Assembly: GCA_012270805.1 (NCBI GenBank)
Contig: JAAXHR010000001.1
Span: forward strand, 1 to 5,716
Reading direction: 5' to 3'
From: Dehalococcoidia bacterium
GTDB taxonomy: Bacteria > Chloroflexota > Dehalococcoidia > Lucifugimonadales > Lucifugimonadaceae
DNA: 5,716 nt
Part shown: piece by piece, positions 1 to 5,001 of the stretch
Position numbering within the stretch: position 1 is the first letter of the stretch
How the letters are laid out: every line of letters starts with the position of its first letter
The notes under the pieces: model-generated
What the model saw: only the letters and a program-made list of their open reading frames with translations
Told to the model about the DNA's origin: nothing
Databases searched by the model: none
Position numbers and translations under genes: made by a program

Positions 1-767
1 ATCCGGATGGCACTCGCAATTGTCTGCGGTTCTTCGATCGGTTCACCTTTGACGATCGGTGCGGCACCAGCGGCTTGGAAGCCCATCATGCGAGGAAGAA
101 GGCTGATGCGTTCGTTGATTCGATACTCGTTGAAGCCTTTCCAGTAAGCAGTGATGTTGCCGGCGTTGCCAACCGGTATGCAGACCATATCCGGCGCGTC
201 GCCTAGGGCGTCGGAGATCTCAAACGCTGCCGTTTTTTGGCCTTCGAGACGATACGGGTTCAAAGAGTTGACAAGTTCGATTGATAACTCGGTCGCCAAG
301 TCTCGGACCATCTTCAATGCGTCGTCGAAATTACCGTCAACGGCCAGGATGCGCGATCCGTAAGCCATCGCCTGAGCCAGCTTTCCAAGGGCAATCTCGC
401 CTGACGGTACTACGACGAACGCTTGGAGGTTGTAACGCGCGCTATATGCGGCGGCGGAGGCGCTGGTATTTCCGGTTGAAGCGCAGATGACGCGGCGGCG
501 GCCGGTTTCTAGCGCTTTGGCGATCGCCATCACCATTCCGCGATCTTTGAACGAACCTGTAGGGTTGCTGCCTTCGAGTTTGAAGTAGAGGTTTTCGCAG
601 GCGATCGACGGTCCGATGTTGCTCGATTTGACGAGCGGTGTGCTACCCTCGCCCATCGTGATCATCGGCGTTTCGGCACTAACCGGAAGAAACTCTTTGT
701 AGCGTTCAATGACGCCGATTGTGCCGTTCAACGGGACCCTCTCAATGCTCGGTACGGCGTCGCTCAC
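1..767 (-). CDS. thrC: Threonine synthase, 5' part (C-terminus beyond window)
   Basis: Threonine synthase is a cytosolic PLP enzyme that converts O-phosphohomoserine and water to L-threonine and phosphate, the last step of threonine synthesis. The visible 255 codons cover most of a protein usually near 350 residues, so roughly 95 residues lie off the left edge. The N-terminal part reads GVIERYKEFLPV (18-29), then GEGSTPLV (39-46). The PLP-lysine motif SFKDRG (72-77) puts the Schiff-base lysine at K74. STGNTSAS (97-104) and the phosphate-binding GNAGN (200-204) follow, all typical of ThrC. The frame is closed by a TAA at 779-777. The codons between that stop and GTG 767 cannot start, so GTG is the first possible start; a TTG at codon 13 is a weaker alternative. 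There is no clear Shine-Dalgarno. It lies 16 bp after hom, whose pathway it completes, so translation is probably coupled or co-transcribed. Confidence 0.96.
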   Translation of the reverse strand, partial: MSDAVPSIERVPLNGTIGVIERYKEFLPVSAETPMITMGEGSTPLVKSSNIGPSIACENLYFKLEGSNPTGSFKDRGMVMAIAKALETGRRRVICASTGNTSASAAAYSARYNLQAFVVVPSGEIALGKLAQAMAYGSRILAVDGNFDDALKMVRDLATELSIELVNSLNPYRLEGQKTAAFEISDALGDAPDMVCIPVGNAGNITAYWKGFNEYRINERISLLPRMMGFQAAGAAPIVKGEPIEEPQTIASAIR

Positions 768-783
768 GCATTTGTATTAATGC

Positions 784-2118
784 CTAAACCGTATCGTAAT
801 CTTCGACGCGGATCAGGTTCTCAAGCGAAGCAACAACATCTAATTGTCGCAGACGTGATGCCGCCTCTTGCATGCTGGCTTCGTGTGAGGGGTGAGTCAT
901 TATCACGAGGTCCGCCAAACCATGTTCGTCGTCGGCATCGAACTGAAGGACGGACGCGATGCTGATCGTGGCATCGCCGAAGACACTGGCGATTTTGGCG
1001 AGGACACCGAAACGGTCCAAGCAGGTGAGGCGAATGTAGTAGCGAGCTTGCAGATCATTCATGTCAACGACGTTTGGAGCATCGATCCGTTCGCTTCTCT
1101 GCGCGTCAGTTGATTGAACCCCATTTAATTCCCCATTAATGCTCAAGGGGGAGGGTTTTGCAGAGATGCCCTTGGCGATTCTGAGAACGTCGCCCATGAC
1201 TGCGCTTGCGGTCGGACCGGCACCCGCTCCCCTGCCCTGCAGCCACAACGGCCCGATCAGGTCGCCGTTCAACTCGACTGCGTTCAACACGCCGTTGACG
1301 TTCGCCATTGGAACATCGACAGGAACCAATGCTGGATGCACGCGGCATCGTACTCCTTCAGATCCGACGCGAGCGATAGCTAAGAGCTTTATTGTGAATC
1401 CGAGTGCGCTGGCGTAACGAAGGTCCTTGGCACCGATGTTGCGGATACCCTCGCGGTGGATCATGTCTGGGTGTGCGGAGGCGCCGAACGCGAGCCGAGC
1501 GAGTATCGACAGTTTGTAGACGGCGTCGTGGGCATCGACATCTGCGGTCGGATCGGCTTCGGCATATCCGAGTTTCTGGGCTTCGGACAGGGCATCTTCG
1601 AACGACATTCCGGACTCATTCATGGAGGACAACACATAGTTGGTGGTGCCGTTGATGATGGCGCGGATGCTTTCGATGCGATTTGCCGTCAGGCTGTCTT
1701 GGATGGCCGCGAGGACTGGTATTCCGCCGCCGACGCTGGCTTCGAAGGAGAGGCTGACCCCGTTTTGCGCTGCCAAGTTGGTGAGTTCATCGCCGTGTTT
1801 TGCCAACGCTTCTTTGTTGGCAGTTACGACGTGTTTGCCGGCGCTGAGGGCCGTTGCCATGTACGATCTCGCTGGCTCTTCACCGCCCATGACCTCGATG
1901 ATGATGTCGTTGCGGTCATCACCAAGAACTGATTCGGGATCGGTCGTCAGGAGTTCGGATGGTACGCCGTCTCGTTGACGTTCGACATCTCGAACCAGGA
2001 TTCCATGCAGTGAGAGTCGGTGGTCGGCGTCGGGGGCGAGGATTACGCGCGCCACTTGCGATCCGACGACTCCGGCTCCGAGAAGCCCTATGCCGATGGT
2101 GGTGTTTCGGCGATTCAT
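784..2118 (-). CDS. hom: Homoserine dehydrogenase with C-terminal ACT domain
   Basis: Homoserine dehydrogenase reduces aspartate-4-semialdehyde to homoserine with NAD(P)H, the branch point toward threonine and methionine. The 444 residues match the usual monofunctional ACT-bearing form (about 430). The N-terminal Rossmann fold carries GAGVVG (14-19). TANKEAL (99-105) contains K102, near the cofactor. INGTTNYVLS (155-164) is the family signature, followed by GYAEADPTADVDAHDAVYKL (184-203), whose conserved D198 and K202 belong to the active site. GRGAGAGPTA (295-304) closes the catalytic part. An ACT domain (about 358-440, with LDRFGVLAKIASVF) suggests feedback control by threonine, which is known for the family but not shown here. 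The start is ATG at 2118, 21 bp after the upstream stop, with no good Shine-Dalgarno; the GxGxxG spacing from the N-terminus supports it. thrC follows 16 bp downstream. No bifunctional aspartokinase fusion is present. Confidence 0.98.
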   Translation of the reverse strand: MNRRNTTIGIGLLGAGVVGSQVARVILAPDADHRLSLHGILVRDVERQRDGVPSELLTTDPESVLGDDRNDIIIEVMGGEEPARSYMATALSAGKHVVTANKEALAKHGDELTNLAAQNGVSLSFEASVGGGIPVLAAIQDSLTANRIESIRAIINGTTNYVLSSMNESGMSFEDALSEAQKLGYAEADPTADVDAHDAVYKLSILARLAFGASAHPDMIHREGIRNIGAKDLRYASALGFTIKLLAIARVGSEGVRCRVHPALVPVDVPMANVNGVLNAVELNGDLIGPLWLQGRGAGAGPTASAVMGDVLRIAKGISAKPSPLSINGELNGVQSTDAQRSERIDAPNVVDMNDLQARYYIRLTCLDRFGVLAKIASVFGDATISIASVLQFDADDEHGLADLVIMTHPSHEASMQEAASRLRQLDVVASLENLIRVEDYDTV

Positions 2119-2139
2119 CTGAAGATCAATTCATATCAC

Positions 2140-3369
2140 TCATCGTCTGGACGATGAGCCGAGATCTTCGAGTGATGTAAATGGCGATTCCGGAGTTGCG
2201 GTCGGCACAATCGCGTTGAGGCGCACTTGCCGGTTTATCCAGTCGTAGACCTCGCTGTTGAGCGAGATCGACGTCTTGAAGTCGCCGCGATGTTCGTTGA
2301 TGAAACGTTCGACCTCGAGGTTTGCCAGGGCATCAAAGTGTTCGTCGGAAATCTCTCGGGCCTCTGTGAAATCCGAGACGATATGCGCGGTCCATAGTTG
2401 CGTCGTTTCATCGTAGCGCCCCCCGCTCAGTTTTTTGAGCGGCAATATCCGATCTCCCTTGGACCCATCGTCGTTCTTGTGGTGTCCGAAAAGGATCGAG
2501 TCGAGGTCGGTCCGGACACCTTCAGGAAGCCAACCTATGTAACCGCCGGTTCTCTGGACGTTGGGATCTTCCGATAATTCAAGCACGATAGCACCGACAT
2601 CTCTGCCCGATGCCAAATCGCGTTCGATTCGGTTGATAGTGCCTTGGCTCACGTCTTGCAACACGATCTGATAGACCTCGGCGTGTGGCTGAATGCGTGG
2701 CAGATTGCTACCGACCTCAGCGCGTAGACGATCCTTGAACATTCCCTTGCGGATGAAGTCGCGGTAGACCTCCTCATCCAAGCCGATGCGATTAAGGAAT
2801 TGCTTTTTGGCTTCTTCAACGTTGCTGCGGTGCTCGCGCAAAGACGAATCGGCAGTAGTTTCGGCGACGAATCCGAGAAGGGATTCGAGTTGCGCGTCGA
2901 CTTCATGTTGCTCGACGGTGATTCCGTATCGTGGTGCGAGGTGGTAAGCGATCTCGTTGGATTGGAGGGTCTGCATCGCTTCGAAGGCGGAGGTACCAAG
3001 TTCGAACGGAACACCTAAGTCTTCGCTGAGTCGCTGGAAAAAGCGGATGTAGTTGACGATATCGCCTCGGGTGTAGATGCGGTCCTCGACCTGCACAGCG
3101 ATCTCGGTAGGCGGTACTACGTAGTGCTGGTAGAAGCCATACGCGGGAATGGCCAACACAATCAGCACGAAAATGAGGGCACCGATCATGAAAGGTCGGT
3201 TGCGAAGCGCGGCACGTTCGCGTCGGCGCATAATCTCGAAGCGCGAGATTCCACGTCGGTTGGTGATACTGCGCTGCCCTGCGCGGTATCCTCCGAGCGG
3301 AGCGTGAGAAAAAGTGCTGCGTTCCTGATCGTTAGCCATCGGTGGGGAGTTCGAGCTTTGCTGTGTCAC
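2140..3369 (-). CDS. Membrane-anchored SurA_N/parvulin-like foldase, divergent
   Basis: A 409-residue protein with a basic N-terminal cytoplasmic stretch (1-59, including RRRERAALRNR), one strong membrane helix (about 60-80) and an extracytoplasmic remainder, so a type-II, N-in topology. Residues about 90-215 look like a SurA_N helical chaperone domain. About 228-335 resemble a PpiC/parvulin domain: a long helix with RDLASGRDVG, then LSEDPN (265-270) followed by TGGYIGW (274-280), the usual SxDP...GGxLG pattern. Family knowledge suggests it helps fold exported proteins. The His of the usual SHIL motif is Gln here (VYQIV, Q234), while the later His (AHIV, H329) is kept, so isomerase activity is uncertain and it may act as a plain chaperone. 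The C-terminus (385-409) is Pro/Ser/Thr-rich. The start could be GTG 3369 or ATG 3339 (residue 11); neither has a Shine-Dalgarno. It lies 21 bp upstream of hom with no obvious functional link. Confidence 0.8.
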   Translation of the reverse strand: MTQQSSNSPPMANDQERSTFSHAPLGGYRAGQRSITNRRGISRFEIMRRRERAALRNRPFMIGALIFVLIVLAIPAYGFYQHYVVPPTEIAVQVEDRIYTRGDIVNYIRFFQRLSEDLGVPFELGTSAFEAMQTLQSNEIAYHLAPRYGITVEQHEVDAQLESLLGFVAETTADSSLREHRSNVEEAKKQFLNRIGLDEEVYRDFIRKGMFKDRLRAEVGSNLPRIQPHAEVYQIVLQDVSQGTINRIERDLASGRDVGAIVLELSEDPNVQRTGGYIGWLPEGVRTDLDSILFGHHKNDDGSKGDRILPLKKLSGGRYDETTQLWTAHIVSDFTEAREISDEHFDALANLEVERFINEHRGDFKTSISLNSEVYDWINRQVRLNAIVPTATPESPFTSLEDLGSSSRR

Positions 3370-3401
3370 GACAAGCGCCGGACAAAAGCCATTTTACCTG
3401 C

Positions 3402-3419
3402 GCGCTGCCCGTGCAGCAC
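3402..3419 (-). other. Second hairpin upstream of SurA-like gene, near a -10-like TAAAAT
   Basis: GTGCTGC and GCAGCGC pair over 7 positions (one G-U) around the loop ACGG. TAAAAT (3396-3391) lies 5 nt beyond and resembles a -10 box, but no -35 sequence sits at a proper distance. The stretch may hold a weak internal promoter for the SurA-like gene, hom and thrC, or only mRNA structure. Confidence 0.3.
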
Positions 3420-3434
3420 TAGTCACTGCAAATG

Positions 3435-3461
3435 GACGAACGAATCGGCGGTTGGTTCGTC
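3435..3461 (-). other. Hairpin just after rpsR
   Basis: GACGAAC and GTTCGTC form seven exact pairs around a 13-nt loop, 13 nt past the rpsR stop. No U-tract follows. It could slow 3' decay of the ribosomal transcript or be a weak or factor-assisted termination region; function is unknown. Confidence 0.4.
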
Positions 3462-3474
3462 GCGCGGGACCAGT

Positions 3475-3927
3475 TCAGTTTTGCCCAGGAGTTTCTTCGG
3501 TTGGCTGTTCGACAGGCTCTTGTTGTTCGCCTTGGTTATCGTCAACTTGACCAACGACTTCGGGCGTGTCTGGGGTTTGTTCTTCAACTACCTCGTTGTC
3601 GTTCTCCGAAGATTCGGCTGCCGACGTAGCGCCGGTCTGTATCGAACCGGTGACGTAGACGTGATTAGGCGCTATTGGAACCAGGGCGAGGTGTTGCGCC
3701 CGCTTAATTGCGCGCGCTAAGCGGCGCTGGTTTTTCGCGGTTACGCCTAGACGCTGACCGGAAACAAGTTTGCCGCGCTCGCTCACGAATCGGCGCATGA
3801 GCTGAACATCTTTGTAGTCGATCTCTTCGGCCTTGAGGAAGTTTCTTCCGCGTCGGCGACGACCGAAGCCACCTTGGGGTCCGCGGCGGCTACCACCTGA
3901 TTGTCTAGTTCTCGGTCCTGTTGTCAT
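3475..3927 (-). CDS. rpsR: Ribosomal protein bS18 with acidic C-terminal extension
   Basis: bS18 binds 16S rRNA in the platform of the 30S subunit as a heterodimer with bS6. The conserved core spans about 30-85: IDYKDVQLMRRFVSERGK (36-53), then the RLGVTAKNQRRLARAIKRA segment (59-77), ending in LALVPI. The N-terminus is basic (GRRRRGRN, 22-29) and lacks the zinc-binding cysteines found in some bS18, so it is the C-minus form. Usual length is 75-95 residues; this one has 150. Residues 86-150 form an added low-complexity tail rich in Glu, Gln, Pro and Thr, with 15 acidic residues and no Lys or Arg after R76. The frame stays open through the tail with no sign of frameshift. ATG 3927 follows GGAG with a 5-nt spacer. 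It is third in the rpsF-ssb-rpsR cluster, 81 bp after ssb. Confidence 0.95.
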   Translation of the reverse strand: MTTGPRTRQSGGSRRGPQGGFGRRRRGRNFLKAEEIDYKDVQLMRRFVSERGKLVSGQRLGVTAKNQRRLARAIKRAQHLALVPIAPNHVYVTGSIQTGATSAAESSENDNEVVEEQTPDTPEVVGQVDDNQGEQQEPVEQPTEETPGQN

Positions 3928-3932
3928 CGTTT

Positions 3933-3936
3933 CTCC
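3933..3936 (-). promoter_or_regulatory. Shine-Dalgarno of rpsR
   Basis: GGAG lies five nucleotides before the rpsR ATG on the minus strand. It is the best-placed ribosome-binding site in the window and fixes the rpsR start. Confidence 0.8.
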
Positions 3937-4008
3937 GTGCTGTTCAAACCGAATTTGCGTCTGTTATCGTTTTCCTTCGATTGCCTATGGGATCGAGCTT
4001 GGCTCTGT

Positions 4009-4509
4009 TCACCAAGGCAGGTCTTCCAGATCGTCGCCGTCTGGCGGCTGATCGTATCCGCCACCTGCACCGGATCCCGCATGAGCGGGTTGCTGAGACG
4101 TTGGGGAGTAGCCACCGCCCTGCGGCTGTTGTCCTTCTTGTGCAGCAGGCGGGTAGGAACCGTATCCGCCTTCTTCACCTTCTTCACGTGCGGACAGATT
4201 GATTACTCGATATGCGGTAACTTCCAGACTCGTTCGAGTGACGCCTGCTTGGTTCGTCCATTCGCGGGTCGCTAGTCGACCGTCAACGAAGATCTTGGCT
4301 CCGCGTCGTACGCGGTTTGCGACGTTTTCGGCTTGTTGACCCCAAACCGATACGTTAAACCACTCGGTCTCCTCTTGCCATTCGTTGTTGACTTGATATC
4401 TACGGTTTACAGCCATGCTGAAACCTGTCACGGCTCGACCATTTGCGGTGTACCGCAGTTCGGCGTCGCGTCCTGCATTACCAATTAGAAGTATCTGATT
4501 CAAAGACAT
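4009..4509 (-). CDS. ssb: Single-stranded DNA-binding protein
   Basis: SSB coats single-stranded DNA during replication, repair and recombination and recruits partner proteins through its acidic tip. From ATG 4509 the protein has 166 residues. The OB fold covers about 1-106: MSLNQILLIGNAGRDAELRY, then GRAVTGFSMAVNRR (24-37), WFNVSVWG (50-57) and GAKIFVDGRLATREW (70-84). Trp44, Trp50 and Trp56 are candidates for stacking on DNA. The linker (107-158) is rich in Gly, Gln and Pro with three GGY repeats. The tip reads DDLEDLPW, ending in Trp instead of the common DDDIPF. The frame is open back to a GTG at 4572, which would add 21 residues, but homologues begin at MSLN and GGAAGG (4527-4522) precedes this ATG. 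It sits between rpsF and rpsR, as in many bacteria. Confidence 0.96.
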   Translation of the reverse strand: MSLNQILLIGNAGRDAELRYTANGRAVTGFSMAVNRRYQVNNEWQEETEWFNVSVWGQQAENVANRVRRGAKIFVDGRLATREWTNQAGVTRTSLEVTAYRVINLSAREEGEEGGYGSYPPAAQEGQQPQGGGYSPTSQQPAHAGSGAGGGYDQPPDGDDLEDLPW

Positions 4510-4520
4510 TGGTAGTATCG

Positions 4521-4527
4521 ACCTTCC
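4521..4527 (-). promoter_or_regulatory. Shine-Dalgarno of ssb
   Basis: GGAAGGT on the minus strand ends 11 nt before ATG 4509, a slightly long spacer. It supports the MSLN start over the in-frame GTG at 4572. Confidence 0.6.
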
Positions 4528-4534
4528 ATGTTTC

Positions 4535-4576
4535 CCTCGTGTGTCGCCAGATTCACGACGACACTTTGGCACGAGG
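4535..4576 (-). other. Bulged two-stem hairpin between rpsF and ssb
   Basis: In the transcript, CCTCGT (4576-4571) pairs with ACGAGG (4540-4535), and GTGTCG (4564-4559) pairs with CGACAC (4546-4541). The 3' arms are directly adjacent, while the 5' arms are separated by a 6-nt one-sided bulge, GCCAAA. The apical loop has 12 nt. That makes 12 perfect pairs, with no U-run after them, so it is not a standard terminator. It ends 7 nt before the ssb Shine-Dalgarno. A role in autoregulation, RNA processing or differential expression of rpsF and ssb is inference. Confidence 0.55.
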
Positions 4577-4590
4577 TTATGGCAAGGTGC

Positions 4591-4872
4591 TTACTTCTTT
4601 ACGATCAAATGGCGAATGATTTCGCGGTCAGCGTTGCAGCCTCGCTCCAGTTCGGGAGTTCGTGCGGCATCTAGCTTGAATTGCGCCTCTATGTAGAAGC
4701 CTTCGGTTTCCTTCTCGATGGGGTAAGCCAAGTTTCGCTTGCCCCATGGGTTGACCTCGCCCACTTCTCCGCCCAGCGATCCTACGAGCGCGCGAACACG
4801 TTCGACGGACTCTTCGCCTTCTTTCGCGCCGGCTCCGCCGCCTAGGATCCACACGATTTCGTAGTCTCTCAA
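4591..4872 (-). CDS. rpsF: Ribosomal protein bS6
   Basis: bS6 is a 30S platform protein that binds 16S rRNA with bS18. The 93 residues match the usual size. The N-terminus RDYEIVWIL (2-10) is the first beta strand of the ferredoxin-like fold. VERVRALVGSLGGEV (23-37) is the first helix and turn. GKRNLAYPIEKETEGFYI (44-61) is the family signature, and the end DREIIRHLIVKK (82-93) is the last strand. The start must be TTG 4872, because an in-frame TAA lies directly before it and the next residues align with the family N-terminus. Shine-Dalgarno is weak (GAG at 4885-4883). It is first in the rpsF-ssb-rpsR cluster, behind its own promoter candidate and a structured leader; expression of S6 and S18 is often autoregulated through such leaders. 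Confidence 0.95.
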   Translation of the reverse strand: MRDYEIVWILGGGAGAKEGEESVERVRALVGSLGGEVGEVNPWGKRNLAYPIEKETEGFYIEAQFKLDAARTPELERGCNADREIIRHLIVKK

Positions 4873-4874
4873 TT

Positions 4875-4907
4875 ACAACCAACTCGGTCTGTTGTGAACA
4901 CGTTATT
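4875..4907 (-). promoter_or_regulatory. Candidate S6:S18-binding leader element
   Basis: Just before the rpsF TTG, the transcript can form a small hairpin TGTT-CAC-AACA (4900-4890), followed by GACCGA with CCG at 4887-4885. GTTG (4883-4880) can then pair back to TAAC (4905-4902) through three Watson-Crick pairs and one U-G pair. A CCG bulge flanked by a stem and a hairpin is the published S6:S18 complex-binding motif in rpsF leaders. Here the stems are short and a competing fold exists (ACAAC 4895-4891 with GTTGT 4879-4875, placing CCG in the loop), so this is a suggestion. Confidence 0.35.
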
Positions 4908-4928
4908 ATCCGTGCTTTTCGCACGGAT
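4908..4928 (-). other. Perfect 8-bp hairpin in the rpsF 5' leader
   Basis: ATCCGTGC and GCACGGAT are exact inverted repeats around a GAAAA loop on the transcript strand. It begins about 7 nt after the predicted transcription start and is followed by AATAACG, not a U-run, so an intrinsic terminator is unlikely. It may protect the 5' end or be part of a regulated leader. Confidence 0.6.
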
Positions 4929-4941
4929 TCGATGAATCCCG

Positions 4942-4970
4942 ATTATACATTCGGGAAAACGTGGAAATTC
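4942..4970 (-). promoter_or_regulatory. Promoter for rpsF-ssb-rpsR
   Basis: A perfect TATAAT -10 box lies at 4947-4942 on the minus strand, giving a start near 4935-4933 and a leader of about 60 nt before rpsF. The -35 region is poor: TTTCCA (4967-4962) matches 4 of 6 consensus bases but with a short 14-nt spacer, while 16-17 nt spacing gives AATTTC or GAATTT. A small dyad, GAAAT-TCG-ATTTC (4964-4976), overlaps the -35 region and could be an operator, so an activator or repressor may act here. Confidence 0.55.
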
Positions 4971-5001
4971 GATTTCGGACAATCGTTACCGTTTCGAGTG
5001 G

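Noticed and set aside
1456..1932. 158-codon plus-strand open frame opposite hom
   Set aside because: It lies wholly antisense to the well-supported hom gene, has no recognisable domain, and is explained by codon bias of the opposite strand.
3391..3396. TAAAAT as a firm promoter for the SurA-like gene
   Set aside because: No -35 sequence at 16-18 nt spacing; kept only as a remark with the neighbouring hairpin.
3124..3720. 198-codon plus-strand open frame across the rpsR/SurA-like junction
   Set aside because: It is antisense to two real genes and their gap, with no family features and no ribosome-binding site that I can see.
4510..4572. In-frame N-terminal extension of SSB from GTG 4572
   Set aside because: SSB homologues start at the OB-fold strand (MSLNQ), a Shine-Dalgarno precedes ATG 4509, and the extension codes through the bulged hairpin.
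4908..4928. Intrinsic terminator for glyA or rpsF
   Set aside because: The stem is strong but neither strand has a T-run after it, and it lies downstream of a good -10 box.
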